This document shows, piece after piece, positions 43,764 through 54,690 of a DNA stretch of 64,000 nucleotides; position 1 is the first letter of the stretch, and each line of letters opens with the position of its first letter. The position numbers and the translations under genes were made by a program. Source of the DNA: Desulfobulbus rhabdoformis (GTDB taxonomy: Bacteria; Desulfobacterota; Desulfobulbia; Desulfobulbales; Desulfobulbaceae); contig NZ_JAFFQA010000022.1 of NCBI RefSeq assembly GCF_016919065.1, positions 17,272 to 81,271 of the forward strand, given 5' to 3'. The notes beneath the pieces are model-generated. The model was not told the origin of the DNA. It did not search any database and saw only the letters and a program-made list of their open reading frames with translations.

Positions 43764-45092
43764 TCAGTACTTTACCAGGTAATTATTGACTTCCCAGTCG
43801 GTGACAGCTGTACGGAAGGAATCCCATTCCTGTTCTTTTCCTTCGAGATATTTCGCAAGAATATGCTCGCCCAATGCTTCCTTGGCGATGGGATTCTCTT
43901 TGAGGGCTTCAAGGGCTTCGTAGAGATTAGCTGGCAGGCTGGCGATACCAGCGGCTTCCTTCTCGGCCGGGCTCATCTCAAAGATGTCCTCGTTGGTTGC
44001 AGGCGGTGCGGTCAGATTGTTTTTTACACCGTCCAGGCCGGAGCAGAGCATCATGGCAAAGGCCAGGTAGGGGTTGCAGGTGGGATCCGGGCAACGGACC
44101 TCCGTCCTGGTCCCCAGGCCGCGAGAAGCCGGTATACGGATCAGGGCAGAGCGGTTGGAGGCGGACCAGGCAATGTAGACCGGAGCCTCATAACCGGCGA
44201 CCAGCCGTTTGTAGGAGTTGACCAGCGGGTTGGTCACTGCGGCAAAACCGCGGGCATTCTTGGCGATACCGGCGATATATTTATAGGCGACCTCGCTCAG
44301 TTCCAGCGGTCCTTTCTCATCATAAAAGGCGTTGGTGCCATCCAGGTTAAACAGTGACTGGTTAGTGTGCATACCCGAGCCGTTGATGCCAAAGATCGGT
44401 TTGGGCATAAAGGTCGCCGCAAGACCAAACTCAGCGGCTATGGAACGGACTACCCACTTATAGGTGATGGTGTTGTCGGCTGCGGTGACCGCGTCGGCAT
44501 ATTTGAAGTTGATCTCGTGCTGGCCCTCGGCAACCTCATGGTGAGAGGCTTCAATTTCAAAGCCCATCTCTTCAAGGGTCTCTATGATGGCGCGGCGGCA
44601 TTCGATTCCACCGTCGTCCGGCTCTACATCAAAGTAGCCGGTAATGTCATCGGTAATGGTGGTGGGGTGTCCGTTTTCGTCGCGGCGGAAGAGGAAAAAT
44701 TCGCACTCGGTACCCACGTTCATGGTATAGCCAAGTTGTTTGGTTTCTTCCATGACGCGTTTAAGGTTACCCCGCGGGCAACCCTCAAAGGGGGTGCCGT
44801 CGGGTTTATAGACGTCGCAGATGATGCGGGCTGCGTTGGAACCGTCTTTTTCACGCCAAGGCAGGACAACAAAGGTGTCGTAATCCGGTTTGAGGTACAT
44901 ATCGGATTCGTTGATGCGGACAAAACCTTCAATGGAGGACCCGTCAAACATGATCTGGCCGTCAAGCGCTTTTTCGATCTGACTGCGCGGGATGGCGATG
45001 TTTTTCATCATGCCGAAAATATCGACAAACTGCATGCGGAAGAAGTTAACGTTCTTCTCCTTGATAATTTGCATGATTTCGTCACGTGTCAT
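43764..45092 (-). CDS. glnA: Glutamine synthetase type I (alpha)
   Basis: 442 aa. FDGSSIEGF, GTECEFFLFR, HHEVAEGQHEINFKY and NGSGMHTNQSLF are GSI active-site motifs. The 25-residue insertion and adenylylation Tyr region of GSI-beta are absent, so it should be regulated by feedback rather than by GlnE. It has its own terminator at both sides, so is a separate unit from glnN although adjacent and on the same strand. Confidence 0.96.
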   Translation of the reverse strand: MTRDEIMQIIKEKNVNFFRMQFVDIFGMMKNIAIPRSQIEKALDGQIMFDGSSIEGFVRINESDMYLKPDYDTFVVLPWREKDGSNAARIICDVYKPDGTPFEGCPRGNLKRVMEETKQLGYTMNVGTECEFFLFRRDENGHPTTITDDITGYFDVEPDDGGIECRRAIIETLEEMGFEIEASHHEVAEGQHEINFKYADAVTAADNTITYKWVVRSIAAEFGLAATFMPKPIFGINGSGMHTNQSLFNLDGTNAFYDEKGPLELSEVAYKYIAGIAKNARGFAAVTNPLVNSYKRLVAGYEAPVYIAWSASNRSALIRIPASRGLGTRTEVRCPDPTCNPYLAFAMMLCSGLDGVKNNLTAPPATNEDIFEMSPAEKEAAGIASLPANLYEALEALKENPIAKEALGEHILAKYLEGKEQEWDSFRTAVTDWEVNNYLVKY

Positions 45093-45161
45093 AACTCGTC
45101 TCCTTTTCCTTGGTGAAATTGTTGTTTTCAGTCAACATCGACTGAATATACCCACTTCATG

Positions 45162-45193
45162 AAAAAAATGCCGCCCTCAAAAGAGGGCGGCAT
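45162..45193 (-). terminator. Intrinsic terminator of glnN
   Basis: Perfect 11-bp stem ATGCCGCCCTC / GAGGGCGGCAT with an AAAA loop (45168-45193), followed on the minus strand by TTTTTTT. Confidence 0.93.
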
Positions 45194-45217
45194 CCAAGTT
45201 TATGCGTGTTTTCTCAC

Positions 45218-47401
45218 TTAACGGATGAACAGCATCTCCTGGTAAGAAGGCAGCGGCCAGAGATCGTCAGCAACAACTTTCTCAAGCGCATCAGCATGCT
45301 CACGAACTTTCAGCATGGCCGGAAGGATTTCGTTGCACATATAAACGGCGTGTGCCTCGGTATCACCAGCCTCGTGGGCCATGAGTTTCTCCAGGTTGTT
45401 GACCTCAGTCTGCATAGCACGCAGTTTGGCGGTAACATCCTCAAGCGCGTCCATCTTGAAGTCCTGACCAATGGCTTTGAGTTTTTCGCAGGTCTCTGCG
45501 AGCTGCCCCTGATACCGCATTGCAGCCGGGAAGATCATGGTTCGAGCCATGCGGATGACCAGGTTGGCCTCCACATTGACAGTCAATGCATACTGCTCAA
45601 AGTAAATCTCTTTACGGCTGGCCAGCTCGGCCTCGGAGAGAACATCGTATTTGCCAAAAAGCTCAACAACCTCTTTGCTGGTGAGAACCGGCAGTGCCTC
45701 AGGAGTGGTACGCAGGTTGGGCAGGCCGCGTTTCTCGACTGCCTCTTTGTGCCACTCGTCAGAGTAACCGTCACCGTTGAAGACAACCGTGTCATGTTTC
45801 TCCATGATCTTCTGCAGCAGATCCTGAACACCCTGGTTGAATTTGGTTTTGTTGACCTTACCCAGTTTTTCGAGCTTGGTGGCAACATAGTCAAGGGATT
45901 CAGCCATCATGGTGTTCAGGGCAACCTGGGCACCGGCGATGGAGTGAGAAGAACCAACAGCGCGGAACTCAAAACGGTTTCCGGTGAAGGCAAAGGGGCT
46001 GGTGCGGTTACGATCGCCCGGATCCATGGGCAGCGGAGGCAGGGTATCGACACCGATGTTCATGATGCCCTTAGACTTGGAGCCCTCAACCTTTCCTTTC
46101 TTGATCTGCTCGAAAACATCGGCGAGCTGCTCGCCCAAGTAGGTACTGATGATCGCGGGCGGGGCCTCGTTGGCACCAAGGCGGTGGTCGTTGGAAGCGG
46201 AACCCGCAGTGGCGCGCAGCAGTGCACCGTATTTATGCAGGGCACGAATAGTAGCGGCACAGAACACCAGGAACTGAGCATTGGAGTGCGGAGTTTCACC
46301 CGGGTCAAAAAGGCTGCCCAGCTCGGCATTACCGATGGAGTAGTTGAGATGTTTACCGGAACCGTTGATACCGGCAAAGGGTTTTTCGTGCAGCAGACAA
46401 ACCATGCCATAACGTTTGGCCACGGTCTGGAGGGTGGTCATAACCAGTTGGTTGTGATCGGTGGCCAGGTTACCCTGCTCGTAGAGGGGGGCGATCTCAA
46501 ACTGGCTCGGGGCAACCTCGTTATGGCGCGTTTTAACCGGAACGCCCAGTTTGTAGAGTTCACGCTCAACATCCATCATGAAGGCGAGGACGCGACGGTT
46601 GATGGATCCGAAGTACTGGTCATCAAACTCCTGGCCTTTGGAAGGAGGCGCACCAAAAAGCGAACGACCGGCGGTCAGCAGGTCTGGGCGGGCAAAAATA
46701 AAGTTGCGGTCAATGAGGAAGTACTCCTGCTCAGGGCCGGCAAAAGCGGTAACGGGCAGGCTGGTGCTGGTGCCAAAGAGGTTGAGTACGCGTTTGGCCT
46801 GTTTGTTCAGAGCCTGCAGGGAACGCAGCAACGGGGTTTTTTTGTCCAGCGCCTCACCTGTCCAGGAAACGAAGGCGGTGGGGATGCAGAGGAAGGTTCC
46901 GTTGGGGTTCTCGATGATGAATGCCGGGCTGGTTACATCCCAGGCAGTGTAACCGCGTGCCTCAAAGGTTGCACGCAGGCCACCAGAGGGGAAGGAGGAA
47001 GCATCCGGCTCACCCTGGATCAGCAGTTTGCCGGAGAACTCGGCAATGGCTCCACCCTCACCGTCCGGGGTCAGGAAGGCGTCATGTTTTTCCGCGGTCA
47101 GACCAGTGAGCGGATAGAAAACGTGGGTAAAGTGGGTGGCACCCTTCTCAATTGCCCAGTCCTTCATGGCGGTGGCAACCACATCGGCGATGGAAGCATC
47201 CAGTTTTTCGCCGTAGGTGATGGTCTTTTTGAGCGATTTGTAAATCGCTTTGGGCAACCGCTCTTTCATGATTTTGTCGCTGAAAACGTTGGACCCAAAA
47301 ACATCGGTGGGCTTCGTTTCGCTGAAATTCAGCGGCTCATGGGAGGGCTTGTAATTGATGATTGCAGAAATAGCATTCAGACGGGCCTGGATTCCACTCA
47401 T
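45218..47401 (-). CDS. glnN: Glutamine synthetase type III
   Basis: 727 aa, the length of GSIII. Signatures: [70 protein letters not shown] and [15 protein letters not shown]. Second glutamine synthetase beside GSI. The GSIII/GSI pair is common in anaerobes. MITE copy D sits 66 bases upstream of its ATG. No PII gene is fused. Confidence 0.96.
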   Translation of the reverse strand: MSGIQARLNAISAIINYKPSHEPLNFSETKPTDVFGSNVFSDKIMKERLPKAIYKSLKKTITYGEKLDASIADVVATAMKDWAIEKGATHFTHVFYPLTGLTAEKHDAFLTPDGEGGAIAEFSGKLLIQGEPDASSFPSGGLRATFEARGYTAWDVTSPAFIIENPNGTFLCIPTAFVSWTGEALDKKTPLLRSLQALNKQAKRVLNLFGTSTSLPVTAFAGPEQEYFLIDRNFIFARPDLLTAGRSLFGAPPSKGQEFDDQYFGSINRRVLAFMMDVERELYKLGVPVKTRHNEVAPSQFEIAPLYEQGNLATDHNQLVMTTLQTVAKRYGMVCLLHEKPFAGINGSGKHLNYSIGNAELGSLFDPGETPHSNAQFLVFCAATIRALHKYGALLRATAGSASNDHRLGANEAPPAIISTYLGEQLADVFEQIKKGKVEGSKSKGIMNIGVDTLPPLPMDPGDRNRTSPFAFTGNRFEFRAVGSSHSIAGAQVALNTMMAESLDYVATKLEKLGKVNKTKFNQGVQDLLQKIMEKHDTVVFNGDGYSDEWHKEAVEKRGLPNLRTTPEALPVLTSKEVVELFGKYDVLSEAELASRKEIYFEQYALTVNVEANLVIRMARTMIFPAAMRYQGQLAETCEKLKAIGQDFKMDALEDVTAKLRAMQTEVNNLEKLMAHEAGDTEAHAVYMCNEILPAMLKVREHADALEKVVADDLWPLPSYQEMLFIR

Positions 47402-47466
47402 TGGTCAACTCTCCAAATTTGTTGAGAATAATGATGACTACAGCCGTAGGCGTTACATTGTGCTTT

Positions 47467-47573
47467 AGGTTGTCTTGGATAATTAGATTTTTCAATCAAG
47501 GCCAGGTAAGCGTGACGAGGTAAACGCCAGATTCCGGGGGATTGGCAGAAAAAGCAATTAAACAAAATTCCCT
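47467..47573 (+). mobile_element. MITE-like repeat copy D (upstream of glnN)
   Basis: 107 bases: AGGTTGTCTTGGATAATTAG start, ATTGGCAGAAAAAGCAATTA and AAATTCCCT end. About 70 bases shorter than copy C through an internal loss, and its ends are more diverged. Confidence 0.75.
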
Positions 47574-47723
47574 TGGACAAAACCGAGGATGAGCTCGGTA
47601 TCGTTGTTACATGTGCTCTTGGGGACATAGAATAATGCAGTCCTCCCTTCAAGCTCGGCTCAGGCTGTTGTACCAAAAAGCCCAGGCAGAGTTTTTGGGA
47701 AAAGGCAAGTATTCAAGATACCC
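47574..47723. repeat. Short gap with a solo MITE-like end (copy E)
   Basis: AAGTATTCAAGATACCCT (47707-47724) is a diverged right end whose last base is the first base of the glnD stop codon complement. Nothing else recognised between glnD and glnN. Confidence 0.5.
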
Positions 47724-50314
47724 TTACGATGCGCTGGCAGTTTCCAGCTCTGCATCATCGGCACCGATAATGCGCATCAGTGTCATACTGATTTTCTCTT
47801 GTATGCTGCTCTCTTCAAGCTTGGTACCGGTTTGGGTACTCACATAAAAGATAACGATCAGCTGTTCTACCTCCGTGGCGATTCGTGCCCGGTGAATGGT
47901 CAGGCCGAAATCCGCCAGCGTCTGAGTCAGCTGATAGAGGGCGCTTCTATTATCTCCTCCGTACACCTCGACAAGGGTGTACTGCTGAGATGTTGTATTG
48001 TCGATAACCACCTTACGCTCAAGCTGTTGCACCTGGCGTTGGCTTCTATAGCTTTGTGGCTGACTTCTTTCGTGCAGCTGGTAGCCCACATCGAGTCGGT
48101 AATTGATTGCCAGGTTCAGGTCTTGCTCCACCTTGGCCCAATCCTGTTCTTCAAAGCTGACGGAAGAGGAGGGGACAACTTCTATTGTGTCCACGACAAT
48201 GTTGTCTGGCCAGGTAAAGATTTCCGCAGACAGAACGCTGAGATTGTGGAGCGCAAGTACGCCACAGAATTTTGCCAGCAACCCGACCTTGTCCGGCCCC
48301 ATGATGAGCAGCGTCCAGGAACGAGTTCCAGCTTCGGCAAAAAGTTTAACCTGTTGCCTGAGCTTTGAGGACAGCTCTGTGTGAATTTCCAGGTGGCGCT
48401 CTACGGCCTCCAGGCTGTAGCTTAAGAGATAATCCGAGGGCAGGCTGTCGATATCTATACTGGTTTGCTTCCCTTCCATCCGCTGGGTTATCTGATCCTG
48501 GAGCCAGCGAACCCCTTGCTCTTCCTCATCCTGACTAATCTGCTCGACATGGCAGTCCGCCCCCAGGCATGACTTGAGGCTGAGATAGAGTTCTGACAGC
48601 AGGCTAGCCTTCCAATCCGACCAGGCGGAGGGACCGGTTGCCTTGGAGTCGGCAATGGTGAGGAGGTACAGCATGGTCAGACGCTGGACATCACCCACGA
48701 GCTCAGATGCCTGGTGAATAAATTCACGATCCGTGAAATCCCGGCGCATGGCGTTTTCCGGCAGATAGAGGTGATAACGAATGAGAAAGGCCAACGTTTC
48801 TCTGTCGTTTTCAGCAAGATGCAATCGTTTGCCGATATCCTCCACCATCTCTGCACCTAGAACCGAGTGATCGCTTTGCTTACCTTTGCCAATATCATGG
48901 AGCAGGGCTGCCAAATAGAGGACTTCCGGCGATTCCAACTCGGCAAAAAGTTCGCTGTAGCTCTGCTTGAGATTATTCAGCTCGGCCACCGCCTGCAGAG
49001 AATGCCTATCAACGGTGTAGAGGTGGTACAAATCATGTTGGGCCAGTGATTCAACCCCGGAAAATTCAGGAATATACTGCGTGAGTAAACCGGTTGAGAG
49101 CATGGCCTCCAGCACATCAAAAATTTTATTTGACTGACTGAGCAGTTCAATAAAAACGCGGCTCACCCGTTTGGAGTGGCGAAAATGATCGTCCACCTTT
49201 TCCAGATTGGCTGTAACCATCTGGCGCGTACGGTGATGCAGGGGGTACCCACTGCGACCAGCCTGCAGAAAGAGGCGCATCAAGAGGTAAGGGCGCTCGG
49301 TAAGCTCTTCAGCTGCGGTTAAACGAATGGTGCCACCGCGAACAACAATGGAGCGCTCCAGCTTTTGTTCAACATTGGCTCCACTGGTGAGCCCCAGCAC
49401 CTCATGTACATGCTCAAAAAAGAGGTCTGTGATCCGAGAAATCGTCTGCAGGTGACCGTAGACATCGCCCATGAAATGCTCAACGCCCAGTTGGCCGGGT
49501 TCGTCTTTGTAATCAAGAGCGCTGGCAGTCTCCTCCTGCAATTCAAAGATCAAATGGTCCCCTTTTCTGCGGTTAAGCAGGTGAATATGGTTGCGAATTT
49601 TCGCAAGCATGGACCAGCTTTCTTCCAGGGCCTGACGGTTGCCCGGCTCCAGCATGCCAGAGGACTCGATTGCCGCAAGATCATTCAGACCAAACACACC
49701 TTTGGCCACCCACATCATGGCTTGAATATCGCGCAAGCCACCTTTGCCCTCCTTGACATGAGGTTCAAGCAGGTAGGTGTGGGAGCCGTATTTCTGCAAC
49801 CGCTCCTGAATGTGTTGTTCCATGGTCTCGACAAACTGGTGGCGCCGTCCATCGAGGATTTTTTTTGTGTAGCGATTTTTCAGCTCCTCAAAAAGCTCCT
49901 CTGACCCTGTCAGAAGACGCGCGTCCAGAAGAGCTACCTGGAAATGAAAATCTTCCTGAGCAAATGCGATGGCGTCTTTAACGCCCCGCACACTGTGACC
50001 GACCTCAAATCCCTCGTCCCATAAGGGGTAGAGGATGGCCTCGACCACCTGCTGCATGGATTTTTTGGACCACCAGTCATGAAGCAGGAGCAAGTCTATA
50101 TCCGAATACGGGTACAACTCGCTCCGACCATAGCCACCTAAGGCGATAACGGCGATTTTTCCACGAGCCTTCTGCACGGCGGATGCCGCTTTGTAGGTAT
50201 CAACGATGAAATCGTCAACAAGCGTTGCAGAGCGGTGCAGAATTTCCTGCCCGCTGAGGCCCTGACGCCAGGCATCGGCCAGGGCATCCTGTTGCGGACG
50301 TAAGGTGGACGCCA

Positions 50315-50315
<1 letters not shown>
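47724..50315 (-). CDS. glnD: Bifunctional [protein-PII] uridylyltransferase/uridylyl-removing enzyme
   Basis: 863 aa. Nucleotidyltransferase motif GGYGRSELYPYSDIDLLLLHD region (60-80, Asp72 and Asp74), a central HD domain (LYLAALLHDIGKGKQSDHS) for uridylyl removal, and two C-terminal ACT domains (about 690-855, e.g. WTLLIMGPDKVGLLAKFCGV) that sense glutamine. Start overlaps the glnB stop (TAATG), so the two are coupled. Confidence 0.96.
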
Positions 50316-50662
<347 letters not shown>

Positions 50663-50758
50663 TCAAAGATAGCTCGCATCCAGCAGATTCGAATTCTAGG
50701 GTGATCCTTCGGGTTCCCTTGAACAATGCGATTTTTTGAGTCAAAATCAAGCATTAAA

Positions 50759-50801
50759 TTTCTCTCACAGGAATGTATGGAGCACTTTCCTGTGAGAGAA
50801 A
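50759..50801. terminator. Hairpin after amtB
   Basis: Perfect 15-bp stem TTTCTCTCACAGGAA / TTCCTGTGAGAGAAA with a 13-base loop, between amtB and glnB. No T run, so it may be a stabiliser or a partial terminator. Confidence 0.6.
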
Positions 50802-50884
50802 CAGCATGTCACACTCAGGCTGCAAACCAGCTGCCTGTTCAGGGCAACCACCATCATTGGCTACAAGTTTGCTCCAGATTCCCG

Positions 50885-52108
50885 TCAGTTGTAGGCCGTC
50901 TCTGAGTGCTCGGTATAATCCAGCCCCTGATGCTCGGCTTCTTCGGTGATGCGGAGGCCTATCAAGGTGTTGATCACTTTTAAAAGAACCCAGCTAACAG
51001 CAAAGGCATAGGCGCAAACCACGGCGACGCCAATTAACTGATTGATTAACTGTGTCGCACTGCCAGCAACAAGTAAACCATCAGCGCCACTTGGGTTAAC
51101 GGCCTTGGTGGCAAAGACGCCCAGAAGGATTGTGCCCGTCACGCCTCCGATTCCATGGATGCCAACGACGTCCAGAGAGTCGTCAAATTTGAATCTGCTT
51201 TTTAAGTTGACTGCAACATAACAGACAACACCTGCGATTAATCCTATAATAATCGCTGCATTCGGTCCAACAAAACCAGCGGCCGGGGTAATGGTTGCCA
51301 GTCCGGAGATTGCGCCGGAGGCTGCACCCAAAGTTGTTGGTTTTCCAAGTTTTACCCATTCAAGTATCGTCCACATAGCCATGCCGGCCATACCCCCGAG
51401 GTGGGTAGCGACAAATGCAGTGGCTGCAACTTCGTTTGCGGCCAGGGCGGAGCCGCCATTAAAGCCAAACCAGCCAAACCAGAGCAATCCGGTGCCAAGC
51501 ATGGTCATGGGGAGGCTGTGCGGCATAAAGTTGGTCTGACCGAATCCTTTCCGTGGCCCGATAATCATAACTGAAGCCAGCGCTGCCATACCACAGGTTG
51601 CGTGCACCACCAGACCACCGGCAAAATCAAGAACACCCAGTTTTCCCAGCCAGCCACCGTCTCCCCAGATCCAATGACAGACCGGGTTATAGACTAAAAC
51701 GGCCCAAAGGAGACTGAAAAGTACAAAAGATGGAAAGCGGACACGTTCGGCAAAGGCACCTGCAATGAGTGCCGGTGTGATTACAGCGAACATGCACTGA
51801 TAAATCATGAAGACTGTTTGCGGAATGGTTGTCGCATAGGTATCGCTGGGTGCGTTGGTCACGCCTTTCAGGGCAAAGCAGGAAAGGTCTCCGATAAAAC
51901 CACCTAAATCTGGTCCGAACGACATGGAATAGCCGATATACACCCATTCTAAAGAAATAATGGAAATCAGCACCAGACTCTGCATAATTGTGCCCAGTAC
52001 ATTTTTACTGCGCACCATTCCTGCGTAAAACAGGGCTAATCCTGGTGTCATCAACAGAACCAGCCCGGCTGCGGCTAAAATAAATGCCGTATCAGCACCG
52101 TTAATCAT
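50885..52108 (-). CDS. amtB: Ammonium transporter Amt
   Basis: 407 aa with about 11 TM. AFILAAAGLVLLMTPGLALFYAGM start, the pore His pair regions VVHATCG and VGIHGIGGVTG, and GWFGFNGGSALAAN. ATG 52108 was chosen because the mature hydrophobic start follows directly and a GAGAGGGGG site precedes; the longer reading adds only MRGGQ. Works with PII downstream. Confidence 0.95.
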   Translation of the reverse strand: MINGADTAFILAAAGLVLLMTPGLALFYAGMVRSKNVLGTIMQSLVLISIISLEWVYIGYSMSFGPDLGGFIGDLSCFALKGVTNAPSDTYATTIPQTVFMIYQCMFAVITPALIAGAFAERVRFPSFVLFSLLWAVLVYNPVCHWIWGDGGWLGKLGVLDFAGGLVVHATCGMAALASVMIIGPRKGFGQTNFMPHSLPMTMLGTGLLWFGWFGFNGGSALAANEVAATAFVATHLGGMAGMAMWTILEWVKLGKPTTLGAASGAISGLATITPAAGFVGPNAAIIIGLIAGVVCYVAVNLKSRFKFDDSLDVVGIHGIGGVTGTILLGVFATKAVNPSGADGLLVAGSATQLINQLIGVAVVCAYAFAVSWVLLKVINTLIGLRITEEAEHQGLDYTEHSETAYN

Positions 52109-52130
52109 TTGTCCCCCTCTCAAAGAAAAA

Positions 52131-52168
52131 TTACAATCTTGTTATAAAAATTCACGCGATTGTAACAA
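52131..52168 (-). promoter_or_regulatory. amtB promoter with overlapping dyad
   Basis: On the minus strand TTGTTA (52163-52168), 16 bases, then TATAAC (52141-52146) make a good sigma-70 promoter. TTACAATC (52131-52138) and GATTGTAA (52158-52165) form an inverted repeat around the -10, a possible operator. No sigma-54 element was found. Confidence 0.6.
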
Positions 52169-52754
52169 GGAGGGGTGAAATAATCAAGAATCAATCACAA
52201 TCTTTTGTCAAAGAACAGGCAAATGAACCGTTTTTTCTGCGCTTGATCTGTTGCGTGCAAAAAGGAGAGGGGGAACGCAAAAAATGAAAAGGCAGAAACG
52301 TACCAACGTTACATACAATGGTCTTCGTTGCTCTCCCGGCAAGGGGCTCGGGTATGACCTGGTGATTTTCGCCCATGCCACATCGCAGAATACGTGTACT
52401 TGTGGTTTGTGAGCGTGAACGAAGCCGCAGTATTTGCGACAAGATTACAAAAAAAGTGCCAAGATGAGTGGTTGTTTGTATCAGTCTGAAAATATAGGGA
52501 AAATTGTAGAAGGGCTGAAGGGGCGGAGACGCTCTTTTGCTACGTTTTTGTCAATATCGAGTTAAGAATGCACAAAAATGTGGCTATGCCAGAGCGGGAA
52601 GGGTAGGGTGATGCTTCTTTGGGGCAATATCGTTATCAGGCAATTTGACAAAGATCAGGTGAGCCAGTAGAGTTCTAAGTTGTACGTTTTATCTGTCTTT
52701 TCGAGGTGTTCTTCAGATAAGAGGTCGTCAAGAATCCGACCCTTTCCGCAGTAG
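52169..52754. other. Long non-coding region with an unexplained inverted repeat
   Basis: About 590 bases between divergent amtB and PilZ genes. GGTCTTCGTTGCTC (52320-52333) faces GAGCGTGAACGAAGCC (52411-52426), with two mismatches, enclosing 77 bases that include CCGGCAAGGGGCTCGGG. The product could be a stable RNA, but it matches no riboswitch I recognise. No gene or tRNA seen. Confidence 0.35.
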
Positions 52755-52772
52755 ATGCAAAGGAAAAAACCA

Positions 52773-53141
52773 ATGACTTCGGAACGTAGACGTTTTATCA
52801 GGCCGGAAGCGTTAAATCTGCTGGATTATCTGGTTGTCGATGAGCAGGGACGCCAAGGGGAATACTCAATGGCGAGAACCCTGAATGTCAGCAAGGGGGG
52901 GATTCTTATGGAGACGCATAAGAAGCTTCCCAAAGGTCAGCAGGTTATGATTACTCTTGGCCTTCAGGATCAGCTCATTGATGTTATGGGGCGTATTGTC
53001 TACGTTGTGGGCACCGCTGGCCGTTTCCATAACGGTATTGAATTTTTTCATCTCTCAGATACCGATAAGCAAATCCTTGAGCGGTATGTCAGTGCCTTTC
53101 ACTCGCTGTATGCTGAGGAGTTCAAAGAACTCGACCCCTGA
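52773..53141 (+). CDS. PilZ-domain c-di-GMP binding protein
   Basis: 122 aa. ERRRFIR supplies the RxxxR motif (Arg6-Arg10) and Asn38-x-Ser40-x-x-Gly43 (NVSKGG) the second c-di-GMP motif. Stand-alone PilZ adaptor. ATG 52773 preferred (AAAGGA upstream); an earlier ATG at 52755 has none. Ends inside a CTGAACCCGTGA hairpin. Confidence 0.88.
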   Translation: MTSERRRFIRPEALNLLDYLVVDEQGRQGEYSMARTLNVSKGGILMETHKKLPKGQQVMITLGLQDQLIDVMGRIVYVVGTAGRFHNGIEFFHLSDTDKQILERYVSAFHSLYAEEFKELDP

Positions 53142-53173
53142 ACCCGTGACGGCGGATACTCACGGGTTCAGGG
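53139..53173. repeat. Hairpin of CTGAACCCGTGA repeats
   Basis: CCTGAACCCGTGA and TCACGGGTTCAGG, perfectly inverted with a nine-base loop, overlapping the stop codon of the PilZ gene. Same family as 3291, 29552 and 63397. Confidence 0.7.
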
Positions 53174-53248
53174 TAAGATAAAGAGGTGATGTGCGAGCTG
53201 TCTTAACCAGCCCGAACATCCTTCCGGTACCGGTAACCTGGCTTCTTC

Positions 53249-54658
53249 TTACTGCTGAACTCTTCCATACTCGTCATCAAAGCGAACTATATCATCCTCG
53301 CCCAGATAGCTGCCGATCTGGACTTCGATCAGTTCCAGAGGGATCACTCCTGGATTTTCAAGCCGGTGCACGGTGCAGCTGGGGATATAGGTTGACTCGT
53401 TTTCTTTGAGCAGAATCGATTGTTCACCGTTTTGGATTTTGGCAGTCCCGGAAACCACGACCCAGTGCTCATGTCGATGATGATGCATCTGCAGGGAAAG
53501 ACGTGCGCCAGGATGAACGGTGATCCGTTTAATCTGGAAACGTGGCTGCAGTTCCAGAGTGGTGTAACTGCCCCAGGGGCGGTAAACGGTACGGTGGGTA
53601 TGATATTCCGGGCGTTTTTCCTGTTTGAGTCGGCTGACGATTTTTTTTACATCCTGGGAGCGGTTCATCGGGGCCACCAGAACCGCATCCGCTGTTTCCA
53701 CCACCAGGGTATCTTCCAGGCCAACAGTGGCCACTAAGGTATGTTCTGCACGAACCAGAGAATTTTTTACATCCTCAAGGACCACATCGCCAAAACTGAC
53801 ATTGCCCTGATCGTCTTTCTCTGCAACTTCCCATAACGCCTTCCAGGAGCCGATATCCGACCAGCCGATATCAGCCTCGACCACGCAAGCTTTGTCGGTT
53901 TTTTCCATGACCACATAGTCGATGGAGTCCGAAGGGCAGGCACCCATGTTTTGGGCGTTGAATCGGAAAAAGACCCCATCTGGTGCACCCTGCTGCACTG
54001 CATTTGTCATCTGTTCCAGAATAACCGGTGCGTGAATTTCCATTTCAGCAAGCATGGTTTCCGCGGTAAAGGCAAACATGCCGCTGTTCCAGAAGTAGCG
54101 CCCGCTGGCAAGATACTGCTCAGCGGTGGCCAGGTCAGGCTTCTCTACAAAACTCTCCACCTGTGTGCCCTCGCCGCGGGCAATATAGCCATACCCTGTT
54201 TCCGGGTGATCGGGGACGATGCCAAAGGTGACTATCTTTCCCTCTTCTGCAAGCACGGCAGCCTGTTGCACGGCCTGGGTAAAGGGAGCTTCTTTCTGGA
54301 TGAGGTGATCAGCTGGCAGAACCAGCAGGATATCCTGGCCTCGCCCTTTCTTGGCAACAAAGGCGGCGGCACCGCAGATAGCAGGGGCTGTATTTTTCCC
54401 GCAGGGCTCAAGCAGTATCTGAAACTGGGAAAAGGCATTCAAATCCTCGAGCTGGGTTTTGGTGAGAAAGCGGTGCTCTTCACCGACCACAATAATCGGG
54501 TCAAGTACATCGTTTAAATGGCTTAAGCGCAGCACTGTATTTTGCAGGAGCGACAAGTCACCGGTCAGATTAATCACCTGCTTGGGATAGAGCTCGCGGG
54601 AAAGAGGCCACAAACGGGAGCCGGTGCCTCCGGCTAAGATAACGGGTTGAATTGCCAC
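53249..54658 (-). CDS. manC: Mannose-1-phosphate guanylyltransferase / mannose-6-phosphate isomerase
   Basis: 469 aa. Nucleotidyltransferase N-terminus (PVILAGGTGSRLWPLSRELY, 5-24) and a C-terminal cupin isomerase domain (VYRPWGSYTTLELQPRFQIK, HPGARLSLQMHHHRHEHW). Makes GDP-mannose for polysaccharide synthesis. Follows manB on the minus strand with 32 bases between. Confidence 0.96.
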   Translation of the reverse strand: MAIQPVILAGGTGSRLWPLSRELYPKQVINLTGDLSLLQNTVLRLSHLNDVLDPIIVVGEEHRFLTKTQLEDLNAFSQFQILLEPCGKNTAPAICGAAAFVAKKGRGQDILLVLPADHLIQKEAPFTQAVQQAAVLAEEGKIVTFGIVPDHPETGYGYIARGEGTQVESFVEKPDLATAEQYLASGRYFWNSGMFAFTAETMLAEMEIHAPVILEQMTNAVQQGAPDGVFFRFNAQNMGACPSDSIDYVVMEKTDKACVVEADIGWSDIGSWKALWEVAEKDDQGNVSFGDVVLEDVKNSLVRAEHTLVATVGLEDTLVVETADAVLVAPMNRSQDVKKIVSRLKQEKRPEYHTHRTVYRPWGSYTTLELQPRFQIKRITVHPGARLSLQMHHHRHEHWVVVSGTAKIQNGEQSILLKENESTYIPSCTVHRLENPGVIPLELIEVQIGSYLGEDDIVRFDDEYGRVQQ

Positions 54659-54690
54659 TGGTCACCTCTGGTTCAAGGGTTGGTCGGTAC

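Noticed and set aside
45206..47425. 739-aa open frame on the plus strand
   Set aside because: It is antisense to glnN over its whole length, has no ribosome site or recognisable domain, and its length comes from the codon bias of glnN.
52319..52426. Glutamine (glnA) riboswitch or c-di-GMP riboswitch near amtB/PilZ
   Set aside because: The conserved residues of those aptamers are not present; only a generic inverted repeat is.
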